Source: Oxalobacteraceae bacterium UBA7693 (lineage in GTDB: Bacteria > Pseudomonadota > Gammaproteobacteria > Burkholderiales > Burkholderiaceae_D). From it: 5,583 bases of DNA. Shown piece by piece: positions 1-5,515 of the stretch. Below the pieces are notes generated by a model that worked only from the letters and a program-made list of their open reading frames with translations, was not told the DNA's origin and ran no database searches. Positions within the stretch are counted from its first letter, which is position 1. Each line of letters starts with the position of its first letter. A program made the position numbers and the translations under genes. The DNA lies in assembly GCA_002482715.1 (NCBI GenBank), contig DLGN01000170.1, positions 1-5,583 on the forward strand. The letters run 5' to 3'.

Positions 1-1572
1 GGTTTGATCCATAAACTGAGACAATTGTGAAGAGCCGAAGAATTCACGGATCGCTGCAGAAATAGGCTTAGAGTTGATCAAATCGTGTGGCATCAAGTTG
101 TCGGCTTCAGCCTGACCCAAGCGCTCTTTGACAGCACGTTCAACACGTACTAAACCTGCACGGAATTGGTTTTCAGCCAATTCACCAACACAACGTACAC
201 GACGATTACCTAAGTGATCGATATCATCGACTTCACCGCGACCATTGCGCAACTCAACCAAGATCTTAATCACGGCCAAGACGTCATCGTCAGACAAAGT
301 CATCGCACCAGTCAATTCATCGCGACCAATGCGGCGGTTGAATTTCATACGGCCGACTGCGGACAAATCGTAACGATCTTCGTTGTAGAACAAGCCGTTA
401 AACAAAGCCTCAACAGAATCTTCTGTTGGCGGTTCGCCAGGACGCATCATGCGGTAGATCGCTACACGCGCTGCCATTTGGTCAGCTGTGTCATCTGCAC
501 GCAAAGTTTGAGAAATGTACGCACCTTGATCGAGATCATTCGTGTACAAAGTCTGAATATCAGTGATCTTTGCATCGCGCAATTTTGCCAACAATTCTTC
601 TGTCAACTCGTCATTTGCGTTTGCAACGACTTCGCCTGTATCCGCATCAACGATATTCTTCGCTAACACACGGCCAAGCAAATAGTCTTCTGGCACCGAA
701 ATCATCTTGATACCAGCAGATTCGATTTCACGCACATGCTTAGAATTGATACGTTTATCTTTCGCAACGATCAATTTGCCAGCTTTGTCAGAGATATCAA
801 AACGCGCAACTTCGCCGCGCAAACGTTCTGCAACGAATTCCATTTCCGCGCCATCGCTATGTAAGCCGAAATTATCAAAGACGAAGAAATTTGCGAGAAT
901 CTGCTCGTTACTCATGCCAATGGCACGCAACAAAATAGTGACAGGCATCTTACGACGGCGGTCAATACGGAAGAACAGAATATCTTTAGGATCGAATTCG
1001 AAGTCGAGCCAAGAACCACGGTAAGGAATAATCCGCGCTGAGAACAGCAATTTACCGGAAGAATGCGTCTTGCCGCGATCATGTTCAAAGAACACACCAG
1101 GCGAACGGTGCAACTGAGATACGATAACGCGCTCAGTACCGTTAATCACGAAAGAACCCGTGTTGGTCATGAGCGGCAATTCGCCCATGTACACTTCTTG
1201 CTCTTTCATTTCTTTAACGACAGGCTTGGTTGGCGATTCTTTATCCAGAATCACCAAACGCACTTTGGCACGTAAAGGGGAAGCAAATGTCAAACCGCGC
1301 AGTTGACACTCCTTGACGTCAAAGGCTGGATCGCCTAAAACGTAGGATAGAAATTCTAAACGAGCGAACCCATTGTGCGACACGATCGGAAATATCGAAG
1401 TAAAGGCCGATTGAAGGCCTTCATTTTTACGCGCAGACGCAACTTTGTCTTGCTGTAAAAAACTATGATATGACTCGAGCTGGGTCGCCAGCAGGAACGG
1501 AACGTGGTGGACGTTAGCGCGTTTCGCAAAAGATTTGCGAATGCGCTTCTTCTCAGTAAATGAGTAGTGCAT
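1..1572 (-). CDS. rpoB: RNA polymerase beta subunit, N-terminal 524 codons (partial, runs off left edge)
   Basis: This is the catalytic beta subunit of bacterial RNA polymerase, cytoplasmic, partner of beta', alpha2, omega and sigma. The frame is open from the ATG at 1572-1570 to base 1, and the fragment begins MHYSFTEKKRIRKSFAKR as in other beta-proteobacteria. Family landmarks seen in order are GTERVIVSQLHRSPGVFF (from about residue 145), GKTHSSGKLLFSARIIPYRG, FDPKDILFFRIDRRRKMPVT, YRMMRPGEPPTE (about 369-380), DDIDHLGNRRVRCVGELAEN (about 449-468) and GSSQLSQFMDQT at the very end. By homology the fragment covers most of the beta protrusion and lobe. The window ends inside rifampicin cluster I. 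The residues matching E. coli V146, L511, S512, Q513 and D516 are all of the sensitive type. The start is supported by GGAG (bases 1578-1581) five bases before the ATG. It lies 261 bases downstream of rplL, and rpoC would be expected next, outside the window. The full protein should be about 1,370 residues, so roughly 60% is missing. The gene identity is certain. Confidence 0.98.
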   Translation of the reverse strand, partial: MHYSFTEKKRIRKSFAKRANVHHVPFLLATQLESYHSFLQQDKVASARKNEGLQSAFTSIFPIVSHNGFARLEFLSYVLGDPAFDVKECQLRGLTFASPLRAKVRLVILDKESPTKPVVKEMKEQEVYMGELPLMTNTGSFVINGTERVIVSQLHRSPGVFFEHDRGKTHSSGKLLFSARIIPYRGSWLDFEFDPKDILFFRIDRRRKMPVTILLRAIGMSNEQILANFFVFDNFGLHSDGAEMEFVAERLRGEVARFDISDKAGKLIVAKDKRINSKHVREIESAGIKMISVPEDYLLGRVLAKNIVDADTGEVVANANDELTEELLAKLRDAKITDIQTLYTNDLDQGAYISQTLRADDTADQMAARVAIYRMMRPGEPPTEDSVEALFNGLFYNEDRYDLSAVGRMKFNRRIGRDELTGAMTLSDDDVLAVIKILVELRNGRGEVDDIDHLGNRRVRCVGELAENQFRAGLVRVERAVKERLGQAEADNLMPHDLINSKPISAAIREFFGSSQLSQFMDQT

Positions 1573-1727
1573 GGACACTCCGTGAGTGGCAAGGAAGGAT
1601 GGAGAATTCAGATTTCAAAACTTTTTTCCAGGTAAATGACACTACAAGAAAAACCATCAAGAAACCTCAAGTCTCAGCCCTCACCTTATGGGATTCGGCT
1701 TAGGAAATTTCAACGAACTTACAAATA

Positions 1728-1787
1728 TCTCTGCCGTGAGAACGACAGAGAAGCCAAAGAGGAACCTTCTCTTGCAAGAAGATTCCT
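1728..1787 (-). promoter_or_regulatory. Tandem hairpins in rplL-rpoB spacer, probable attenuator/RNA processing region
   Basis: Two hairpins sit 8 bases apart in the spacer, read here as minus-strand RNA. The upstream one (1760-1787) has 11 pairs, one of them G-U, and a 6-base loop; it is followed by UCUUU rather than a clean U tract. The downstream one (1728-1751) has 9 pairs, one G-U, and a 6-base loop, followed by UAUUUGU. The 3' arm of the first (1766-1772) can instead form 7 perfect pairs with the 5' arm of the second (1747-1753), so the two states exclude each other. In E. coli the rplL-rpoB spacer carries a partial terminator and an RNase III site that lower rpoBC expression relative to rplJL. 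The same role here is inference from position and structure. The pairings are seen directly, but their stability was not computed. Confidence 0.55.
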
Positions 1788-1833
1788 TACTTTGACTTAG
1801 GCAAACTCGAAAGTCCGCCAGTATAGCATAGAA

Positions 1834-2205
1834 TTACTTAACGTCAACTTTCGCGCCAGCTTCTTCCAATTTCTTCTTAGCAGCGTCAGCATCTGCTTTA
1901 GAAACAGCTTCTTTAACTGCTTTTGGTGCGCCATCAACTAAGTCTTTAGCTTCTTTCAAGCCCAAGCCAGTGATTTCACGAACTGCTTTAATCACGCCAA
2001 CTTTGTTCGCGCCAACTTCAGCCAGAATTACGTTGAATTCTGTTTGTTCTTCAACTGCAGCAGCAGCAGCACCAGCAGCTGGACCAGCTGACATTGCAGC
2101 AGCGGAAACGCCAAATTTTTCTTCGAATGCCTTAACCAAGTCGTTCAAGTCCATTACGGACATCGCGCCTACGGCTTCCAGGATATCGTCTTTGCTAATT
2201 GCCAT
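1834..2205 (-). CDS. rplL: 50S ribosomal protein L7/L12
   Basis: L7/L12 is the multi-copy stalk protein of the 50S subunit. Its dimers bind the C-terminal helix of L10 and recruit and stimulate the translational GTPases EF-Tu, EF-G, IF2 and RF3. The 123-residue product has the usual three parts: an N-terminal dimerisation segment (about 1-33, including AVGAMSVMDLNDLVKAFEEKFG), an Ala/Gly/Pro-rich hinge (about 34-51), and a C-terminal globular domain (about 54-123). That domain carries the factor-binding stretch NKVGVIKAVREITGLGLKEA and ends in EEAGAKVDVK. The length equals or nearly equals most bacterial homologues. The start is the ATG at 2205-2203 (MAISKDD), with GGAG at 2212-2215 six bases upstream. 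A longer reading from TTG at 2217 would place the start codon on top of that binding site and is rejected. The gene follows rplJ after 50 bases and precedes rpoB. The hinge is encoded partly by a short GCA-type trinucleotide run (2057-2071). Confidence 0.98.
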   Translation of the reverse strand: MAISKDDILEAVGAMSVMDLNDLVKAFEEKFGVSAAAMSAGPAAGAAAAAVEEQTEFNVILAEVGANKVGVIKAVREITGLGLKEAKDLVDGAPKAVKEAVSKADADAAKKKLEEAGAKVDVK

Positions 2206-2255
2206 TTGAAACTCCAATATTTAAATTACTATGATTCGGTATTTGACGAAAAATC

Positions 2256-2792
2256 TTATTCAGCTGCTGCTTCGGCAACTTCTGCTGCCGGTGCTGCTGG
2301 TGAACCAGATTCTTGTTTTGCTGCGAGTGCTGCCAAAGCACGTGCGAATGCTGATACAGGAGCCTGCATCATACCCAACACTTGCGCCAACAATACTTCA
2401 CGAGCAGGAATGCTTGCCAACGCAACAACACCAGCTTTATCCAAGGATTTACCAGCGTAGTTACCAGCCTTGACGACTAACTTGTCATTGCTTTTTGCAA
2501 AGTCATTAACGACTTTAGCAGCAGCAACAGCATCTTCCGAGATCGCATAGATCAACGGACCTGTCATTTCGTCAGCGAGGCTTGCAAATGCAGTTCCCTC
2601 AACAGCGCGACGTGCGAGTGTGTTTTTCAACACGCGCATATATACGCCTTGAGCACGTGCTTGCGCACGCAATTGCGTCAAATGACCGACCTGTATGCCA
2701 CGGTATTCGGCTACGACGATAGTCTGTGCTTTTGCTACTTTTGCAGAGACTTCAGCGACAACAGCCTTTTTGTCATTCAGATTGAGACTCAC
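2256..2792 (-). CDS. rplJ: 50S ribosomal protein L10 (GTG start)
   Basis: L10 is the base of the 50S stalk. Its N-terminal domain binds 23S rRNA next to L11, and its C-terminal helix carries the L7/L12 dimers. The 178-residue product shows AEYRGIQVGHLTQLRAQAR, the strongly conserved VLKNTLARRAVEGT, MTGPLIYAISEDAVAAAKVV, NDKLVVKAG and MQAPVSAFARALAALAAK, the last marking the L7/L12-binding helix region. An Ala/Pro/Glu-rich tail of about 20 residues follows, somewhat longer than in E. coli (about 165 residues). I chose the GTG at 2792-2790 (MSLNLNDKK) because GGAGG at 2799-2803 lies six bases upstream and the protein then begins like its relatives. The in-frame TTG at 2798-2796 would directly abut GGAGG and is unlikely. 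L10 in complex with L7/L12 represses translation of its own mRNA in E. coli; a structured leader upstream fits that here. Cotranscription with rplL is expected. Confidence 0.97.
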   Translation of the reverse strand: MSLNLNDKKAVVAEVSAKVAKAQTIVVAEYRGIQVGHLTQLRAQARAQGVYMRVLKNTLARRAVEGTAFASLADEMTGPLIYAISEDAVAAAKVVNDFAKSNDKLVVKAGNYAGKSLDKAGVVALASIPAREVLLAQVLGMMQAPVSAFARALAALAAKQESGSPAAPAAEVAEAAAE

Positions 2793-2798
2793 GGTCAA

Positions 2799-2803
2799 CC
2801 TCC
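2799..2803 (-). promoter_or_regulatory. rplJ ribosome binding site that decides the GTG start
   Basis: The RNA reads GGAGG, followed by UUGACC and then GUG. The six-base spacing is ideal for the GTG at 2792-2790 and rules out the in-frame TTG six bases earlier. An out-of-frame AUG (2805-2803) overlaps the first G of the site and opens a ten-codon ORF ending at UGA inside rplJ; it has no binding site of its own. Confidence 0.85.
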
Positions 2804-2805
2804 AT

Positions 2806-2996
2806 TAATGATATTCAGTCTGCACACCACAATGATGCACTTCTCTCATATCGTTTCGAACACGGCGTCCGAAGTTAGGAGTTTCACTGGATTACCAGTA
2901 GTCACTACAAAACTTGCTCGGGTACACCATCTGCGTTGGGCATCAAGAATCACTTCTCAACAATTAACTTTCTAAACGAATTTAAAAAGCCCAACG
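2806..2996 (-). promoter_or_regulatory. Probable L10 autoregulatory leader of the rplJL mRNA
   Basis: This is the 5' untranslated RNA directly before the rplJ binding site. Visible structure includes a perfect 8-bp long-range stem, CGUUGGGC with GCCCAACG (2989-2996 with 2934-2941), enclosing 47 bases. Downstream is a perfect 5-bp hairpin ACUGG-UAAU-CCAGU (2886-2899). Around it AGUUU and AAACU can pair, leaving a strongly asymmetric internal loop on the 5' side. In E. coli, L10 or the L10-L7/L12 complex binds a kink-turn-containing leader at this place and blocks rplJ translation. The asymmetric loop would suit such a fold, but I could not confirm a kink-turn and no covariance model was run. 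Location and length are the main support; the exact limits are uncertain. I see no convincing sigma-70 promoter within it. Confidence 0.55.
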
Positions 2997-3060
2997 GTCT
3001 TTGACACTCTGCCCGCCACCACCTACCGAAATAAGCAGTAGCAAACAGCCCAAAGATGCG

Positions 3061-3087
3061 CCATTCATCTAAATAAAAGATGAATGG
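3061..3087 (-). other. Perfect 10-bp hairpin just downstream of rplA
   Basis: CCAUUCAUCU and AGAUGAAUGG pair without mismatch around the 7-base loop UUUAUUU, 13 bases after the rplA stop codon. No U tract follows (the RNA continues CGCAUCUUUGGG), so it is not a standard rho-independent terminator. It may be a processing site, a 3'-end stabiliser for rplKA, or a boundary between the L11-L1 and L10-L7/L12 units. The remaining bases 2997-3060 between it and the leader show no gene and no clear promoter. Confidence 0.6.
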
Positions 3088-3100
3088 ACTTGATTCTTAA

Positions 3101-3796
3101 TTAAGCAGACAAATTAATGTGGTCTACGCGCACACCTGCACCCATAGTGGATGAGATGGAAATTTTACGCAGGTAAACACCTTTGCTTGTTGCTGGTTTA
3201 GCTTTGTTCAATGCTTCGATCAAGGCCAACAAGTTCGATTTCAAATCGCCATCAGCGAAAGATTTACGACCGATTGTTGTGTGGATGATACCTGCCTTGT
3301 CAGTACGGTATTGCACTTGACCTGCTTTAGCATTTTTAACTGCTGTTGCAACGTCAGGAGTCACAGTACCAACCTTTGGATTTGGCATCAAACCACGTGG
3401 ACCCAAAACTTGACCCAAAGTACCAACGATACGCATTGTGTCTGGTGAAGCGATCACGATATCAAATGGCATGTCGCCAGCTTTGATACGTTCAGCCAAA
3501 TCTTCCATACCAACGATATCAGCACCAGCTGCTTTAGCTTCTTCAGCTTTAGCGCCTTGTGCGAATACCGCTACGCGTACTGTCTTACCTGTACCAGCCG
3601 GCAATACAACTGCGCCACGAACAACTTGGTCAGATTTCTTAGGATCAACACCGAGTTGAACAGAAACGTCGATAGATTCGTTGAATTTTGCAGTTGCGCA
3701 CTCTTTGATCAACGCGATAGCGTTATCAAATGGGTAAACCTTCAAACGATCTACTTTTGTTTTCAGCAATTTTGCTTTTTTAGATAACTTAGCCAT
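3101..3796 (-). CDS. rplA: 50S ribosomal protein L1
   Basis: L1 forms the mobile L1 stalk at the exit side of the 50S subunit and helps deacylated tRNA leave the E site. It binds 23S rRNA and in E. coli also represses its own rplKA mRNA. The 231-residue product is close to E. coli (234). It shows the RNA-binding signature FNESIDVSVQLGVDPKKSDQ (38-57), the domain II stretch VRGAVVLPAGTGKTVRVAVF, the family signature LGPRGLMPNPKVGTVT (131-146), and GRKSF plus KGVYLRKISISSTMG at the C-terminal end. The ATG at 3796-3794 overlaps the rplK stop as TAATG, so translation is probably coupled. Its GGAGGG (3803-3808) is encoded within the last codons of rplK. The TAA stop lies 308 bases before the rplJ start. 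No anomalies are seen. Confidence 0.98.
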   Translation of the reverse strand: MAKLSKKAKLLKTKVDRLKVYPFDNAIALIKECATAKFNESIDVSVQLGVDPKKSDQVVRGAVVLPAGTGKTVRVAVFAQGAKAEEAKAAGADIVGMEDLAERIKAGDMPFDIVIASPDTMRIVGTLGQVLGPRGLMPNPKVGTVTPDVATAVKNAKAGQVQYRTDKAGIIHTTIGRKSFADGDLKSNLLALIEALNKAKPATSKGVYLRKISISSTMGAGVRVDHINLSA

Positions 3797-4227
3797 TACA
3801 GACCCTCCACCGTGATGCCCATGGAACGAGCAGAACCTGCGATTGTACGCACGGCTGCTTCCATATCAGCTGCAGTCAAATCTTTTTGCTTAACTGTTGC
3901 GATTTCCTCGGCTTGCGCGCGAGTGATTTTGCCAACTTTGTCTGTATGCGGCTTAGCAGAACCTTTAGTAATACCAGCTGCTTTTTTGATCATGTAAGTT
4001 GCTGGAGGCGTCTTCATCACGAATGTGAAAGACTTATCAGCAAATGCTGTGATCACAACTGGAATTGGCATACCTGGCTCCATACCTTGAGTCTGCGCGT
4101 TAAACGCTTTGCAGAATTCCATGATATTCAAACCACGTTGACCCAATGCTGGACCGATTGGTGGGGATGGATTTGCTTTACCAGCTGGCACTTGCAGCTT
4201 GATAAAACCAATGATTTTCTTTGCCAT
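3796..4227 (-). CDS. rplK: 50S ribosomal protein L11
   Basis: L11 binds the GTPase-associated centre of 23S rRNA at the stalk base, next to L10. It takes part in EF-G function, in the stringent response through RelA, and in thiostrepton sensitivity. The 143-residue product matches the usual length. The N-terminal domain (about 1-70) carries the proline hinge PSPPIGPALGQRGLNIMEFC (20-39), where thiostrepton-resistance changes map in other bacteria. The conserved prolines P22 and P23 are present. The C-terminal rRNA-binding domain (about 72-143) includes KTPPATYMIKKAAG and the ending GSARSMGITVEGL. The ATG at 4227-4225 has AAGGAG (4233-4238) five bases upstream. The gene follows nusG after a 169-base spacer where E. 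coli has the L11 promoter and the L1-binding operator. It overlaps rplA by one base. Confidence 0.98.
   Translation of the reverse strand: MAKKIIGFIKLQVPAGKANPSPPIGPALGQRGLNIMEFCKAFNAQTQGMEPGMPIPVVITAFADKSFTFVMKTPPATYMIKKAAGITKGSAKPHTDKVGKITRAQAEEIATVKQKDLTAADMEAAVRTIAGSARSMGITVEGL
3803..3808 (-). promoter_or_regulatory. rplA ribosome binding site inside rplK
   Basis: The last rplK codons, GTG GAG GGT CTG TAA, contain GGAGGG. Measured from the GGAGG core, the rplA ATG follows seven bases later and shares the A of the TAA stop. The site is therefore part of the L11 C-terminal codons, a layout that favours translational coupling and one-to-one synthesis of L11 and L1. Confidence 0.85.
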
Positions 4228-4253
4228 GATGGCTCCTTCTATGGTTGAGTGGT

Positions 4254-4300
4254 AGCGCCTTTTAATTAAAATTTCAATTAAGAGGCTCCTCGCTTTTTTT
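4254..4300 (+). other. AT-rich hairpin before rplK; terminator-like only in the antisense direction
   Basis: GCCT and TTAATT (4257-4260, 4262-4267) pair with AATTAA and AGGC (4276-4281, 4283-4286) across one non-Watson-Crick position (T4261 opposite G4282). An outer AGC/GCT (4254-4256 with 4292-4294) forms beyond a 5-base bulge. Read on the plus strand, the structure runs straight into seven T residues (4294-4300), which resembles an intrinsic terminator for antisense transcripts. Read as sense RNA, the A-rich run comes before the hairpin and no U tract follows; the hairpin then lies in the rplK leader, ending 26 bases before the start codon. There it could take part in L1 feedback control, but I could not match it to the known L1-binding motif. 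Confidence 0.4.
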
Positions 4301-4344
4301 CACTGAGCTTTACATTGCTGCGCGGTGCCAGCCCCGCTTACTAC

Positions 4345-4373
4345 TTATTACTTTTTTATCGGCACACGAACAA
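4345..4373 (-). promoter_or_regulatory. Weak candidate promoter for rplKA
   Basis: In the nusG-rplK spacer, TTGTTC (4368-4373) and TAATAA (4345-4350) lie 17 bases apart, followed by a GC-rich stretch that could act as a discriminator. Each hexamer matches the sigma-70 consensus at only about three of six positions. The main support is position, since E. coli has its L11 promoter between nusG and rplK. A small GCGG/CCGC hairpin (4322-4325 with 4334-4337) lies just downstream. Confidence 0.22.
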
Positions 4374-4397
4374 AAGTGGAACCGCTAAATATATTCT

Positions 4398-5003
4398 TTA
4401 GACTTTTTCAACTTGAGCAAACTCCAAATCAACTGGAGTTGCACGACCAAAGATAGTGACATTCACTCTAACTTTCGACTTGCCGTAATTGACTTCTTCG
4501 ACATTGCCATTAAAATCTGTAAATGGACCTTCTTTAATTCTGACTACCTCACCAACCTCATATAAAACTTTCGGTCTTGGCTTTTCAACACCATCTTGAA
4601 CTTGCTGCAAAACTTTCTCAATTTCATGACGAGGAATTGGCGCTGGCTTATTTGATTTACCACCGATAAAGCCAGTAACTTTGCTCGTATTTTTTACCAA
4701 GTGCCAAGTGTCATCAGTCATTTCCATTTCTACAAACACATAGCTTGGAAATAAACGACGCTCTGTCACACTTTTCTTACCATTTTTTACTTCAATTACT
4801 TCTTCGGTCGGAACGAGAATTTGTCCAAACATATCTTGCATCTCGGCGCGTTCAATACGCTCCAACAATGCTCGCTGAACACTCTTCTCCATGCCAGAAT
4901 AGGCATGCACGGCATACCATTTTTTTGCACTCTTAGGGACAGAAACACCAGAGTCTTGCTCTGGCGCGCCGTCTATATTCTTCTCTGAGGTTTGTTCGCT
5001 CAT
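4398..5003 (-). CDS. nusG: Transcription elongation/antitermination factor NusG
   Basis: NusG binds RNA polymerase through its NGN domain. Through its KOW domain it contacts either Rho, for termination, or ribosomal protein S10, coupling transcription to translation. The 201-residue product has an NGN domain (about 27-137) with WYAVHAYSGMEKSVQRALLE, ILVPTEEV, ERRLFPSYVFVEM and NTSKVTGFIGG. The KOW domain (about 149-201) shows GEVVRIKEGPFTDFNGNVEE and IFGRATPVDLEF. F185 in IFGRATP matches E. coli F165, known for S10 and Rho contact. The protein is about 20 residues longer than E. coli NusG (181), through an acidic, Gln/Ser-rich N-terminal tail that looks disordered. The usual FPGY reads FPSY here. 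The ATG at 5003-5001 overlaps the secE stop as TAATG. No good binding site precedes it (only UUGGGC), so translation probably depends on coupling to secE. Confidence 0.97.
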   Translation of the reverse strand: MSEQTSEKNIDGAPEQDSGVSVPKSAKKWYAVHAYSGMEKSVQRALLERIERAEMQDMFGQILVPTEEVIEVKNGKKSVTERRLFPSYVFVEMEMTDDTWHLVKNTSKVTGFIGGKSNKPAPIPRHEIEKVLQQVQDGVEKPRPKVLYEVGEVVRIKEGPFTDFNGNVEEVNYGKSKVRVNVTIFGRATPVDLEFAQVEKV

Positions 5004-5383
5004 TATTTAAGCCCAAGAATTACGTTCATAATCAAATATTCAAGAACTTTATCAGTAGTAAAAAGGAAAATCGCCATAACTAAAACGAATCCAAATACCA
5101 CTGCAGTCATCTGTCCAGCCTCTTTACGCGTAGGCCATACAACTTTTTTCGCCTCGCGAGTCGATTCCTTAGCAAACAACACCAACTCACGGCCAGTCTC
5201 GGAAATAAAGACCAACACCAAAGCCAATGCGAGACCACCAAATAAAGCACCTAAACGCACATACTTCGCCTGACCAGCGAGAACATAAAATGCAACGACA
5301 CCAGCAACGGCAGCAATCACCGCCAAAATGATTTTATATTTATCATTAGAAGTGCTGACAGTTTGAACGGTTTGGTTAGACAT
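5003..5383 (-). CDS. secE: Preprotein translocase subunit SecE
   Basis: SecE clamps SecY in the SecYEG protein-conducting channel of the inner membrane. The 126-residue product has the three-helix layout of E. coli SecE (127 residues): helices at about 18-36 (IILAVIAAVAGVVAFYVLA), 43-61 (RLGALFGGLALALVLVFIS) and 93-118 (TAVVFGFVLVMAIFLF and onward). Between the second and third helices lies the conserved amphipathic stretch STREAKKVVWPTRKEA (74-89), the family signature needed for SecY contact. Many bacteria have only the last helix, so the long form is typical of proteobacteria. The ATG at 5383-5381 has only a weak purine stretch (GAAAG) upstream, and no better start is available. It lies 37 bases after tRNA-Trp and overlaps nusG by one base, the classical secE-nusG pair. 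Confidence 0.97.
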   Translation of the reverse strand: MSNQTVQTVSTSNDKYKIILAVIAAVAGVVAFYVLAGQAKYVRLGALFGGLALALVLVFISETGRELVLFAKESTREAKKVVWPTRKEAGQMTAVVFGFVLVMAIFLFTTDKVLEYLIMNVILGLK

Positions 5384-5420
5384 GCTGATTTTTACTTTCG
5401 ATGCCTTTTGGCCTTGATGG

Positions 5421-5496
5421 TGGCAGGGGCGGTAAGGATCGAACTTACGACCTTCGGTTTTGGAGACCGACGCTCTGCCAGTTGAGCTACACCCCT
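5421..5496 (-). tRNA. trpT: tRNA-Trp (anticodon CCA), CCA end encoded
   Basis: The minus strand folds as a complete 76-base tRNA. The acceptor AGGGGTG pairs with CGCCCCT, with one G-U pair. The D arm contains TAGCTCAACTGGCAGAGC, the anticodon stem is CGGTC... with loop CTCCAAA giving anticodon CCA, and the T arm contains GTTCGATCC. The discriminator base is G and the terminal CCA is in the DNA (5421-5423). It closely resembles E. coli tRNA-Trp. Placement between tuf and secE is common in beta-proteobacteria, and it is probably cut from a transcript shared with secE-nusG. Confidence 0.97.
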
Positions 5497-5515
5497 ACGG
5501 CTTTTACAAATAAGT

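Noticed and set aside
214..666. 150-codon plus-strand ORF antisense to rpoB
   Set aside because: It lies opposite a clearly conserved rpoB frame, shows no recognisable domain and has no upstream binding site that I can see. It is a shadow of codon bias on the other strand.
1356..1592. Minus-strand 78-codon ORF overlapping the rpoB start
   Set aside because: It is out of frame with rpoB, whose start, binding site and conserved N-terminus are clear.
2057..2071. GCA trinucleotide run as a possible unstable microsatellite
   Set aside because: Only five units, encoding the normal Ala-rich hinge of L7/L12; low complexity there is usual for the family.
2206..2217. Four-codon N-terminal extension of rplL from TTG
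   Set aside because: The TTG and next codon are themselves the GGAG binding site of the ATG start, and L7/L12 proteins begin at MAIS/MSIT-like sequences.
2997..3060. Possible sigma-70 promoter for rplJ between rplA and the leader
   Set aside because: Several TTGGGC or TTTGCT-like -35 candidates were tried, but none has a -10 match at 16-18 bases with more than weak similarity.
3886..4248. 120-codon plus-strand ORF antisense to rplK
   Set aside because: The composition is rich in Cys, Trp and His and fits reverse-strand translation of L11. The conserved gene is on the minus strand.
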